From Vanrija pseudolonga (lineage: Eukaryota; Basidiomycota; Tremellomycetes; Trichosporonales; Trichosporonaceae), in the NCBI RefSeq assembly GCF_020906515.1, contig NC_085854.1:1-64000 (forward strand): a stretch of DNA of 64,000 bases, read 5' to 3'. Each line of letters starts with the position of its first letter. Within the stretch, counting starts at the first letter, position 1. The notes beneath the pieces are model-generated. The model was given only the letters and a program-made list of their open reading frames with translations. It searched no databases and was not told the DNA's origin. This document shows positions 9,919-20,658 of the stretch, piece by piece. The position numbers and the translations under genes were made by a program.

Positions 9919-12132
9919 ATGTCGACAGAAAAGGAACCCCTCCACCTGTGCGGCGGCGCTCAAGGCTCCACCGTCTCCCTCAGTCACCACCCCGAGCCCA
10001 GCAAAGAGACACACACGCCCGAAGGTGATGACGGACGCCATCCTTCCACTGGGCATCTCATGGACTCGGGCAACGAGGAAATCGATCATACAGACCCATT
10101 CACGGTGGACGATTTCTATGACCGTAAGTAGAGATAACCCCCCCGCGACACTTCCCCAGTCGCGCGTTCCGGGACCCCATATCACCCTCGTCACCCGGCC
10201 GTCTGTGCGCAGACTTCCTTCCCAACCCCCTTCGTTCTTCTCTCGCACCACTCCGCTCCCACGCCCCGCTCACACGGCACAGACAAACGCAACACACACC
10301 CACTCGAAGTCTATCTCCACCATGCGGCCCTCGAACGCGCTCGTGAGGCGTCAGATGACCGCCCCATCCCCGACGCACCCTGGATAGCACTCGTAAAGAG
10401 GTGTACCCGACGAAAGGACGCCATTGTACTCCCCCACTCGCCAGGACAAGATAGAATACCGGTCATCCCCGCCGGCCCCACCGCGCCGATGCCCATTATT
10501 CCTGGCACACGAATTGGCACATGGCCCTGTGACGATTCGCCTGCTGCAACGCCGCCCGCCTCATCACCACTTGATGAAAAGGCGGACGCAGCTCTCGTCG
10601 GGGTCCAAACTGCCCACTCCAGCCTCCAAGCCCAACAAGATGCAGAAGCTGCAGAGACCCTCGCTAGTGAACGCGAGACCGCCTACCACATGCTGCGGTG
10701 TCTAGGATGGCAGACAGTCTTCTACCTCATCACAGCAGATGTTCTAGGTATCATCACGGCTCCGATGACCTTCCGGCAACTCGGCTACGGTCCCGGCATT
10801 CTCGTGTTCACAGGCTTCTTCCTGTTTGCCTTCCTGTCCGGCCAGATCCTGTGGCGCCTGTACCTCCGCCTCGACAGCGCCGAGTACCCGATCACTTGCT
10901 ACGGCGACCTCGGCGAACGAACATTCGGTCGCATAGTCCGCCACGTCTTCAACATTCTCCAATCCATCCAACTCATCTTCAACGTCGGGATCATCCTTGT
11001 CGGCGACGGCCAAACCCTCTCAGCCCTCATCTCCGACGCGTTCTGCTACTATGGACTGAACGGCTTCTTCGCCATCGCCGGCCTCCTCATCAGCCAAATG
11101 AAGTCGCTTCGCAACGTCGCGTGGTTTACCAACCTATCCATCTGGCTAAGCATCGCGGTCATGATTCTCACCATGGTCGCCACGGGACTCTATCCACCCG
11201 TCCCCAGTCAGTCAGGCTACAAGGACCTCTCACAACCCATCATTCGCTCTGGCTGGACACCAAGCTACAACCATGGATGGTACGCGCAGATCACTGGGGT
11301 TCAGCTCGCAGTATTCAGCTATGGCGGTGCCATGATCTTCACCGAGTTCATGACTGAAATGCGGCGCCCACGCGACTTTTGGAAGAGCGCATTCATCGCA
11401 CAGACGTTTGTGTGGCTAATGTACATGACGTTTGGGCTCTTCTGCTACTCGATGTGAGCCACGGCCTTCCTACGCCTCCGCTAACCCCCCAGGCAAGGAC
11501 AATACACCGCTGTCCTCCCAATGATCAACTTTACCAGCATTGCCTTCCAAGCCGTCACCAACTTTATCAACCTCCTCACCATGTCGGTCACGGCCATCCT
11601 CTACGCCAACATTGGCGTCAAAGTCTTCTACCAGAATGTCCTGCGAGAGTATCTTAAAGCGCCGCCACTCCACTCGCGCAAGGGAGGCCTCATCTGGTCA
11701 ATCACTGTCGCCGTGTACTGGGGACTGGCATGGCTCGTCGGTGCCGCAGTCCCCGACCTCTTGGCCCTCGTGACGATCGTTGGCGCCAGTTGCACGCTGC
11801 AATTCACGTTCACCTTCCCTCCTCTTCTACTCCTCGGCCACTGGGTCCAAACGGATGCCCTAGAGGGAGACCGGAACCAAGGACGCCTTATTGAAGGCAG
11901 AGACCCTCTCGCCGACCGCGCGGACACCTGGCGCGATATGTCACGCTGGCGTCGCGGTTTCAAGCGGTACTGGTGGGTAAAGACCTGGCTGGTGATCCAG
12001 ACAGTGTGTAGCCTCGGCCTCTCCGCCCTCGGCATGTACGCCGGTATCAGGAGCGCCAAAGACGCGTACGCCCAGGGCAACACAAAGTCGTTCTCCTGCA
12101 TCGCTCCGGGCTCGGATGCGAGTGTAAGCTGA
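9919..12132 (+). CDS. AAAP-family amino-acid permease (Aa_trans)
   Basis: Amino acid/auxin permease family, expected to move amino acids with protons across the plasma or vacuolar membrane. Three exons, 9919-10123, 10283-11453 and 11493-12132, sum to 671 residues in frame. About 180 hydrophilic residues precede the first helix. The core opens with ETAYHMLRCLGWQTVFYLI and carries YPITCYGDLGERTFG, a typical Aa_trans stretch after helix 2. About eleven hydrophobic segments follow, including ILVFTGFFLFAFLSG and FIAQTFVWLMYMTFGLFCY. The 159-nt first intron is long for this locus; the second is 39 nt. The start is the ATG at 9919 because it gives a continuous acidic N-terminus ending at a GTAAGT donor. 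The family assignment is firm; the substrate is unknown. Confidence 0.88.
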
Positions 12133-12782
12133 GTTGTAGTGCAGTTTGTAAATGTAACTTTGAATGGTTATTACATTCCTTGGTCGCGCGACCATGCGCG
12201 CCGCCGGTAAAGTCCGGTTTACGCGGATGAACTTTCAGGCATTTCGTCGCGAGTTTGGCCGCGACGAGCCGTCATTGCCCACCAGCGTGTCTGGCGAGGA
12301 AGCTCTACGTGTCGATACGAGCCTCCAGAGCGCGGATGGCTTCAGAGGATAGAAGTTGCAGGAAGCCAAGCTCAGCGTCGACCCATTAACACAGAGCAGG
12401 CCTTCTATGACGTGTTGAATGGCTGCTCACGACGGCCCCACCATGGCCTCCCGAAATCTCCGTACAATCGGACTCCCGACTCGACGCCGGTGGAGCAGGT
12501 GACAACGGGCCTCCACCACGCCACCATTGCTGACAATGCAGGCCTCCTCAGGAAGGCTAAGCCAAGTGGAGGGAGCCGTGGGTCTCCACCTCAGCGATCA
12601 AAGGGCGCCGGCCGACTCGAGAAAAACAATCCCTAGTGGAGGCGGTCGTTGCCGCCCCTAACCGAGCAACAGATCTTGGCCGCGGCTCGAAAGCAGCAGC
12701 ATCATCCCGAGTCAGTCAACGGGACACCCTTGCACGATAAAAGATCTGAGATGGATGCATCGTTACACTTGCACATACCACC
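12133..12782. other. Intergenic upstream of the DUF3445 gene
   Basis: A 650-nt spacer. An A-rich GATAAAAGATC stretch at about 12735 lies 40-50 nt before the downstream ATG and may serve as a TATA-like element. No gene is supported here. Confidence 0.5.
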
Positions 12783-14303
12783 ATGATCACAGTCGTCGGC
12801 TGTGCACTCGTTCTCCTCCTCCTCGCTTATCTATTCCATCGACAGCGGGTGGCGGCGACCGCCGCCGCTGGCCGCAACTCGCCAGCCGGCGCAGGCTGGA
12901 GTGAGAAACGACCCTTATCTCCACACCAGTCTGCCCGCTTCGAGGTCTCCATTCCACCCCTCGACAACTTTGTCCTCGAGGACGCCGATGAGATTGCGTA
13001 TCGGCCGGTGCGATGGAACAAGCACCCCGTCACAATGGGCATCTCCAACATGCCATTCGAGACGTGGTTCCAGCTCGACCACAAGTGGGTTAGATCCTTA
13101 CACTCCAAGCTCACACCCCAGATACACCTACATCCAAAAGTTCCGCGCCCTCAAGACCCGCGAGGACGAGTACAACACCACGGAGACGCGCGCTGGGTTC
13201 CACGACGCTGCTCTCGAGTGCCTCTGTGAAACGGCGTCCTTCTTGTCGCTCCGTTACCCTCAGCTCTTCCGCGTCGAGCGACGCCAGTACGTCCAGTCCG
13301 ACGAGTCAACGTGGGGCGACAGCTTCGTCAAGGTCGAGGACGGCACGGTCAAAGTAGTGCACAACTTGGTCACGGGGGATGTCTGGGACTTTGACGCAAT
13401 CGAGCGCGAGGAGGGCAAGGACTGGAACCCCATGAAGGTCGCTGGCCGTGAGTGACCCCGCGGTTGACCGATGCTGATATAAGAACTCACGGTCGAGGAC
13501 TTGGCAATGCTGTGCGAGAACGACAACCAAGAGTACATCTTCCAAGCGGGCCATGTCGCCACCCAGGGTGAGTGAGAGTGCTGGCCGTGATGTGGCGCTG
13601 ACGATCAAGGCCACTGGCGATTCCGCGAGAAGCTGGGCTGCACGCTCCACGAGATTCACGTCAACGGCCCAGTGGAGGTCCCAGGCTGGCGTGATGTGTT
13701 GCGCAAATCAATGGAGCGGTACTTCCTGAAGATGACCCCGGAGAAGGCCGTCCAGCGGACCAACGTGAGTTCTCCGACTCGACTCTTGCTAACCAAACCC
13801 AGTTTACGTTCCAAAACGGTAGCACTCTCCAGTTTGAGCCGTCAAAGAGGCGCCATGCGCATGTGGTTGACCCCCAGTGGGAGGCCACCCCCGAGGTTCT
13901 CAAGAGGTGCGTATAGGTGTGGGCTGTGGCTGACCGTGTCAGCGCCGAAGGCATGTACTTCCGTGTCGAGAGGCAGACACTCCGACGCATGCCCCGATCC
14001 GGAGCCCTGTTCTTCTCGTTCCGGACCTACCTCACCCCTCTACTCACGATTGCCAAGGAGCCAGGAGTCGCTGGTCGCATGGCCTCCAACGTCCGCGTGA
14101 GTGCAATGTCTTGAAGTGAGCGCCTGCGGCTGACACGCCATCAGGCCTACCCCGCCACCGTGGACGAGTACAACTCGACAATCAAGTACAAGTCTGTCCT
14201 TCTCGACTTCCTCGACAAGGCCCACGCCGACGACGTTGCCTCAGGCAGGGTCAAGCTGGACGAGAAAGGCGAAGAGATCCGGCAGAAGAGCTACCCGTTC
14301 TAG
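12783..14303 (+). CDS. Haem-dependent oxidative N-demethylase-like protein (DUF3445)
   Basis: Member of the DUF3445/HDOD family, whose studied bacterial members bind haem and take part in oxidative demethylation of methylamines such as dimethylamine. Seven exons (12783-13084, 13122-13447, 13484-13567, 13610-13764, 13803-13906, 13943-14096, 14145-14303) join in frame to 427 residues. An N-terminal hydrophobic segment of about 16 residues (VVGCALVLLLLAYLFH) predicts a membrane anchor. Family stretches are NMPFETWFQLD, FLSLRYPQLF, GHVATQGHWRF and a C-terminal YFRVERQTLRRMPRSGALFF with FSFRTYLTPL. The anchor is an addition relative to bacterial forms. The gene ends 91 nt from the end of a TauD/TfdA dioxygenase gene on the other strand. 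The substrate in this fungus is inferred only. Confidence 0.85.
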
Positions 14304-14394
14304 ACCACGCAGGGTCAATATACATACAATGCATGAATCTAGTGTTAAAAGCATCTTGTGGGCTGCTTCTTGGCCACAGTCTGCGTCTCTCAGA

Positions 14395-15659
14395 CTACTC
14401 GGCGTCGAGAGGGCAAGTGTGCGGCTGGCTGTTGACCTGAATACCGCCACGACGAATGTGCGCCGAGTCGGGGAAGGGGCGCTTCCACCCACCCTCAGAC
14501 TCGGGGGTAGCGAGCCAGAGACGGAGAAGGTGGCGACGGGGAGCAGGAGGGAGGTGGTCGACATAGGCGGTGCGAGCATGGAGCACGTGGGTGTCGGCAA
14601 CAAACTGCAGGTCGCCAACCTCGAGGATCATGTGCAGGGCCAGGCGCTGGGCAGTAGCCTCGAGAACCTCGATGGCTTCGAGCTGGGCGGGGGAGTGACC
14701 GGGGATCTGGCCAGCCTCAATGAAGCGAGTGACTGTGGGTGTTAGTGTGATCGCGCTTCAACATCCGCATCGCCGACTCACTGGAGCGGACATAGTAAGG
14801 GTCGTAGTGGCTAACCAGATGACCGTCGTGCCAGTAGAAGACCGCCTGCTGAACCCACTCCTTCTGGCCGTCGGACACCTCGCCCTTGCGGTCAAAGTAC
14901 CAGTCGGGCTTGGCAAGAAGCTCAGCAACATCAGGGCGCTCCTTCTGGAGCGTGTTCCAGAGGTTGTGAGCGCTGACGACGTCGCTCTCGCCTCCCTCCT
15001 TGGCGCGGTGGAGACAGAGAAGGCCGACAATGTCGCCCGAGTCGGTGTGGAAGTACTGGCGGGCCGTGGTGGTGTAGATGCGCACCTTGTGGATCTGGGT
15101 GGGGTCGTTGCCGAGGTCCTTGACATGGCCGAGGATGTGGCCCTTGCCGTTCTGGCTCACGGGGATGCCGATGACGCTGCCGATAGCGAGGTAGATGGCC
15201 GACGACTTGACAACGGACCAGTTGTCGGTCGGGAGGCCCTGGATGAGAGCAAAGCCCGCACCGTTGACAATGTGCTCGCGGATGCCAGCAAGGAAGGTGC
15301 GGGTAGCGTTGGCAAGGGGGAACGAGTCCTGGGATCGTCAGCAATGCCGCCTCACAGGCATCGGGCCAACTTACACGGTTGATCTCGGGCAGCGACTTGC
15401 CAGTCTTCTCCCACTCGTCGTACGCAGCCTCGAGGTCGGCAATCTGCTCGGGGGTCCAGCGCCACTTCCAGGCCTTGGGGTTGGACTCAAACTCTTCCTT
15501 GGTCCACACCGTGGGGCCAGTGACCTCCTTGGGAAACTGCTCGTAAGGGGTGAGAATGTCGAAGAGGGGCTCGTGCTGGCCAGACGTGAGGAGAGGCTTG
15601 ACCACGTCGTTGGCGGGGGCCTTGGGCTCCGTGGCAAGAGGGACAGCAACGGGGGCCAT
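14395..15659 (-). CDS. TauD/TfdA-family Fe(II)/2-oxoglutarate dioxygenase
   Basis: Predicted cytosolic non-haem iron dioxygenase that hydroxylates a small substrate using O2 and 2-oxoglutarate; relatives act on taurine, sulfonates or trimethyllysine-type compounds. Three exons read in frame, about 400 residues, with introns near 15328-15371 and 14735-14782. The HxD iron motif is the HTD in YFHTDSGDIVGLLCLHRA. The distal His lies in FVADTHVLHARTAY, followed by the substrate/2-oxoglutarate Arg in PRRHLLRLWL. The start is the first ATG of the exon, in good context (GCC before ATG). Its convergent neighbour is the DUF3445 oxidase, so the pair could act on one nitrogen- or sulfur-bearing nutrient, which is inference. 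Confidence 0.88.
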
Positions 15660-16953
15660 GGTGGTGTAGGTGTGTGGTGGGTAGAGCTGGAGTGGCAGAA
15701 AAGTCTTGTTGCGAGCTTGGCGAGTCGAAACTGGGTGAACTCTTGTTGTGAAGAAGATGACGAGTGCATCCCTCGCCCGTCCTTTTGTATCTCGCTCACT
15801 CAGCCTGTCGTCATGCCGACGCAAGATGTCATTATCGAGTCTTCCACATGGCTTTTGGCAGATTCTGCATAGATGTTTGACCTCGGTGCACAGTAAGACG
15901 CGTCCACTATGGTGGTCGCGAAGAATGACGTGCGAGGTCAAATCCGCCACGGCGAAGCAAGCCAGGCACCATTTGACCTCGGGCGGCTATTTGCGCCAAC
16001 ACTCGGCCGCTCACCCTGCTCTTATCTCTTGCATTGCAAGTCGGTGTCGGGTTCCTGAGCTCCTGTGCATGGTGCTGAGACGTTGCATTGCATGCCGGCT
16101 ATGAAGAATGGGTGCTGCAAGTCATTGCCGAAGGTGTTGATGTGGTGGTCTACGACAACAACCGCCCCGCGCAGGTTAACCGCCCGTCGGACAAGAGCGA
16201 TATCTGCCAAAGTCGAGTTGGAAATCCAAAGATAGCCGCGGCAGGTCTTCTCATTCGACCTTAAAACTCGTCTTAACGCATCAGAATACACATTGGAGCC
16301 CCGTCTTGCTCTTCCGAATGCAGGTCATTGCCACGAGGATGACTGCCCTGCTGCCTCGGCCTATGCTTTATGCCAACAACACTGTCGATGGCGAATACCT
16401 TCTATCTCGAGGGCGAATTTCGGGACAGCCGTGGCAAACGATTTCCTGGAGGGCGAATACCTGGAATGGCAATCAAGTGTTCGCGGGAGTCGCCAAGCCT
16501 TCTTACTCTCTGTGGGACTCTGCATCTCGGCACTCAGTTCACACCCAACAGGCCAACGGACAAGCGATCTTGTCGCCAAGGCTTGCAAGCGGGGGAGCGG
16601 CAGACGGCAGACAGGCCTAAGTGAGACATCGTTCAGGTGGTGCAGTGACAGGATTGGGGGCGAGCAACCAGCCGCCACCACGAGCATGACAGCGTCCCTT
16701 GGGGTAGGTGGATTGCACAGGCCCTGGCAAATCACCTGTATGCTCGCGGAAGTCGCCGGAGGGTGTGAATAGCCTCGAGCCATGATAGCATGAGTCACCG
16801 CGACGCCAGTTCACATCCCTCTGACTCATAACCTTGACGCTGCTCTCACTGTAACGACATATGCATGCTTCAACTGATGGACAAACTCTCTGACTTGGTC
16901 ATACCCCCAAGCTCTTCTGACAGAGCTCGACGATGTGGGGGCCGTGCCGGGGA
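15660..16953. other. Intergenic, upstream of the dioxygenase gene
   Basis: A 1.3-kb spacer. It contains a small family of GGCGAATWYC motifs (about 16391, 16412 and 16453) and two similar 16-mers near 16480 and 16741 (G-Y-TCGCGGRAGTCGCC). No protein-coding gene is supported; open frames on both strands lack recognisable products. Confidence 0.5.
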
Positions 16954-17931
16954 TCAACGGGCCGAGAGGTTGGGGAAGGCGAGGATCTCAAAGTTGCGGA
17001 CATTGCGCTTCTCCTCGCCGCCGTACGCGACGTACGCGTGGTCGTCGCGAGCAATGTACTCTGTAAACTGTCAGCGCGGAGTTGTTGGCTGTCGTGTTCA
17101 ACTCACTGCCAGGCTGGATGCCACTGCAAGAGTCAGTCAACCTTTCCAGTCTGCCGTTCACATCCACTCACCCAAACTCGTTGGTGCGCGCAATCAGCTC
17201 AGCCTTGCCATCGCCAGTGCGGCCACCGTCGACCGCCTGGGTGCCGGCGGGGTGCGAGTCAGCCCATCCGGGGTGGAAGGGGTACCACTGGACGACGGAG
17301 CCGTCGCCGACAAGGACCTCAAAGGTGCGGAAGTGCTTGCCCTCGCCAAAGTAAGGGATCTCGGCGCCGCTGATGTGGTGACCGGCCCTGGGCATTGTCA
17401 GTGACGAGGGTGACGAAGACGACGACCGAGTGTGGGCCAGCGTTACAGCCGGGCTGCAGTGCGAGTCGCACACGCGCACAGGGCACCACTGATGTGCGCA
17501 CTTTGCGCACAGCCTCACACCTTCTCTCGCACGTTGACTCACTTGCCGACCTCGACACCACCGTTAAGGAAGACACGAGCCGAGTAGAGGGGCTGGCCGT
17601 TGGCCTCGTTGCCGATCTGGATGGCGTCGGGGGGGATGCGCTGGCCGTCCTCGACGAGCTCCCAGCGGACAAGAGGGACGACCCAGCCGTTCTGGCGAGC
17701 GTTGCGGAAGGCGGCAGTGCGCTGGCGAGCGCCGTAGAGCGAAGCGTCAAACGAGCCGTTCCAGTCCTTGTAGACGCGGTTCTTGGTGCCCTCGAGACCG
17801 CCGTCGAGCGAGTAGGCAAAGATGCCAATGCCACCGGCGCGCCAGACGCGAGCACCCTTGAGCTCCTGGTCGAGGTGGGCGGGGTTGCGGGCCGAAGCCT
17901 CGTCTTCCTGAATGACCTGCGGGCGAGACAT
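16954..17931 (-). CDS. DM9 / DUF3421 domain protein
   Basis: A 242-residue protein in four exons (17543-17931, 17172-17387, a 17-nt microexon at 17107-17123, and 16954-17060); the sum is in frame. The DM9-like pattern is visible twice: NGQPLYSARVFLNGGVEVGK followed by ISGAEIPYFGEGKHFRTFEVLV, and PGS/K-YIARDDHAYVAYGGEE followed by RNVRNFEILAF. DM9 proteins in animals include mannose-binding lectins and immune-related proteins; in fungi the role is unknown. No signal peptide is visible, so it is probably cytosolic. The residue at the third junction depends on the exact splice. Intron 1 is about 155 nt. A G-quadruplex motif lies about 210-230 nt upstream of the start. Confidence 0.8.
17107..17123 (-). 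other. 17-nt microexon of the DM9 gene
   Basis: Flanked by a TTGCAG acceptor and a GTGAGT donor, it encodes GIQPG with split codons at both ends and is needed to keep the DM9 frame. Its size is near the lower limit for spliceosomal exons. Confidence 0.65.
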
Positions 17932-18942
17932 CTTGGGGGTGTTAGCTGTGGCTGGCGGGTTGGAGTAGTGGTGGGGAGGAGGGGCGAGGTGGCGGGTGGG
18001 TGGGGTGTCGAGTTACCTACTGTTTGCGACAAGTTGTTGATTGAAGAAATGGGGTTGAGAGAGTATCAAGAGTTGAGGAAGAGGAAGAAGAGTGTGGATA
18101 GCATGCCAGCGCGACGGGACATGGCTGGTGGGTGGTGGTAGTGGGTGGGGTGGGAGGGGCGTGGAGGGGTGTGAGTGAGTGAGGGGGGTGCGAGAGTGAG
18201 AGGGCGGTGTGTGGAAGGGCGGTGTGGCGACGACAAGTGTGCGTGTCGCCAGTGCGCGTCTGTGCAAATGGGCGTGCATCCGTGTGAGCATCGACGTGCA
18301 TCGCCGCAGCTGCATGGAGGAGGCAGTCGTGACGCTCTGTGCGTGCGTGCGGCATGGCTTAAGCCGCGACGACGCCACGCTCACGGATGGCCCCAGCACC
18401 GTCTTATGTTCAGCGACGACGACGACAAGGCAGGTGGTCAACAGGTGCAGCTCAGTGCACTTGAGAGCGACGGGGTGATGCTGCTCGTGAGCACCCATGT
18501 ACCCAGAGTGATAGTGCCCGTCCACACACCCATGTCGCTGCTGAGCGGTTCTGCTCGATGACGATCGATGACCTCTTGGCACTTGGACCCCCACCCAAGC
18601 CACATTCGTCGCACCATCCTCGCCATCCCACAGGGGTCCATGGCCACCCACCCTGCACCATCCTTCTCGTGGGGTTTACAGCCCGAGACGACGTCAAGAG
18701 ATGAGTACCAACGTCGCAATCGATCTCTCGCAGCGTCAGTGCGGAATGGATGCACTCAATCTCGATCAGCCACCGACGAATGCACAGCAGCTGCTTGGGC
18801 CTCTCGATGGCCATGGTGCGGCACGCCTTGGCGTCATCTCACGTCTGCATCTGCACCCTCCCCCTCATACCACGCCCACTCACTCACTTCACCACCTCTT
18901 CACCACGCTCAACTGCCGATCAACCCACGGACAACCACCTCT
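17932..18942. other. Intergenic between the DM9 and metallothionein-like genes
   Basis: A 1-kb spacer that serves as the upstream region of the DM9 gene. Next to that gene it is CT-rich on the minus strand (about 18040-18100), compatible with a promoter or 5' leader, followed by the G-rich tract described separately. No further gene was recognised. Confidence 0.5.
18143..18159 (+). promoter_or_regulatory. G-quadruplex motif upstream of the DM9 gene
   Basis: GGGTGGGGTGGGAGGGG has four G-runs with single-base loops, inside a strongly G-rich segment at about 18120-18240. It sits on the strand opposite to the DM9 coding strand, upstream of its ATG. A regulatory role is inference. Confidence 0.55.
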
Positions 18943-19129
18943 TTACTTCTTCTGCTTGCCGGGGCACTGCGGGCAGTCGCACTTGCCCTTCTCGCACTTG
19001 CCAGCACACGGGCAGATGATCCCCTGACCGGGCGTAGCGCACCTGGCTGTGTCAGTCCAACCGTCACGCCGAGTGTCACTCGACTCACTCGCAACCCGCG
19101 CCAGTGGCCTGAGGCTGGGAAGACGACAT
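18943..19129 (-). CDS. Metallothionein-like cysteine-rich peptide (46 aa, two exons)
   Basis: Likely binds Cu or other thiophilic metals in the cytosol. It was assembled by eye: exon 1 starts at ATG 19127-19129, an intron with a GTGAGTCG donor and CTGACACAGCCAG end follows, and exon 2 ends at TAA 18943-18945. The product has 46 residues with cysteines at 13, 15, 24, 26, 30, 35, 37 and 40, a CxC-x8-CxC-x3-C-x4-CxC-x2-C layout, and a Lys-rich tail (PGKQKK). The second half, CPCAGKCEKGKCDCPQC, parallels the spacing of the Neurospora copper metallothionein. There are no aromatic residues and no signal peptide. An in-frame upstream extension exists but has no ATG in good context that would be preferred. 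It was found only by joining exons, so its size hides it from simple ORF searches. Confidence 0.8.
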
Positions 19130-20658
19130 GTTGATTTGTGAGTTTCGTTGATGAGGTGTGGTTGTGCGCTCGATGTGTGTGAGGGAGGAGAGTGGAGCAG
19201 CGTCGGTTGTGTTGGGGCAGTCGGCCGGGTACTGTCGTCGGTTATAGGTCTTCGCAGCTTCGGCCTCGTCCGACCTTGGTTTACTCATCGGCTGATAGCC
19301 GAAGCCGTAAGAGGGCCTCCCGACCCTCCAACGTTGCTTTCAACATTTCATAGAGCTTGGTATCCCAATCCATGTTGCTGCCAGTGGCAGCGAGGGTGCT
19401 CTCTTTGTCTCGCTACTCATAGCCAGGCTGTCTCATACATCCATACAAGCCAAGACAACTCGTATCGAAGTGGACCGAGCCATCAACCCATGTTGACGTC
19501 ATGTGTCGGACGGCACAAGCCAAGCCCGCGTCTCTAGGCGTCCCTGCCTTTGAAGGTGAGTTTCAGCTGACTACGGTGCGTCTCAGCCCTTCCAAGGTCA
19601 ATAAGAGATCCAGCGGACACCCGGTGTCCCCACGAGTTCACCTGCGGAAACCGACAACTCACGCCGACCTCCTTGTCATTCCTGGTGATGACCGGATTCC
19701 GGAGACCTGTGTTACTCACTCACGAGATGTGCCCTCGCCTCTGTCGTCGTCCGCCACACCCACAACATATGCCGCCTTCTTGAGTCAGACGAGCACTCCA
19801 CGCGTGGGTTTGGCAACCAAGTCGCTCGCCAGACGTCGTCGGTCTCACAGGTGTGCGTACATACGCGAGGAACCGAGGCCCGACGAGATCCCTTCCCCCG
19901 CCCTCCCAGTAAGTTTGCCGAGCCCAGGTCAAGGTGACAGGCTAAGGTTAAGTGCCACCCACTCGTGTGCCTCTCAGTTTCAGTCCGAGGCAAGCTCAAG
20001 GGCATGTGTCCGCATAGAGGCACCGGATGCTGATGAGCTGGCGACTGATGCGCAGGCATCGTAGCGGATCTCATGCACTCGAGAGGGTACGCAAACCAAC
20101 ACTCTCGTCCCGAAACCCACTATGACGCCGTTCTGAACCACTATACATGCGAAACGCGGTCAGGCATCCCCGAAGCTGAAACAGTTCGTGGCTGTGTATC
20201 TCAGAAACCAGAACAACAGCTTTGAACTCTGCCACACTTCCGTCGGTGTTGCAATGTTGTCTGTGGCAACTCCATCGGTGTGGGGTCCTCTTTCGATGCA
20301 GTCTACGCCATCTTGCCCAGCAGACCTGCATTATCGCAACAATCCCCCTGTTTTTGACTTGTTCCTCGTCGTTTCTTCGCAACCGCTGGCCTGTGGAGGG
20401 AGCGTCTGGACTCTGACACGGGTAGCCCATTCGCTATCCATGGGGAAACCTGCTCCACAGTTGACATGGGCAGCCCTACCCCCCGACGTTCAAGAGGACG
20501 CCAGATGCTTATAGAAGAAAGCCAGTTTCCTCGTCTCAGCGACGTCAACCTTCAACTCTGATCTCCAATCACACATTCCACTGCCAACGTAAGGACATCT
20601 CCACGTTGGCCATTCCCAACTGACTGGCCACAGGCTTACCTTCCAAGTCTACATCAAC
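19130..20658. other. Intergenic, divergent upstream region of two small-protein genes
   Basis: A 1.5-kb spacer between the metallothionein-like gene (minus) and the secreted-protein gene (plus). A TATA-like CTTATAGAAG lies at about 20508-20517 for the plus-strand gene. An open frame at 19501-20064 has no recognisable domain and is not called. Confidence 0.5.
20589..20633 (+). other. Probable 5' UTR intron of the secreted-protein gene
   Basis: A GTAAGG donor at 20589, a CTGAC branch site and a CACAG acceptor at 20633 form a 45-nt intron entirely upstream of the ATG at 20659, matching the local intron type. Confidence 0.55.

Noticed and set aside
14720-15382. 220-codon plus-strand open frame
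   Set aside because: It is antisense to the TauD/TfdA dioxygenase, which has intact iron-binding motifs on the minus strand.
17395-18141. 248-codon plus-strand open frame
   Set aside because: It is antisense to the DM9 gene; its Val/Leu/Asp-rich product is a typical reverse shadow of a GC-rich coding exon.
19501-20064. 187-codon plus-strand open frame between the two small-protein genes
   Set aside because: No domain, no start context, no conserved composition; treated as intergenic.
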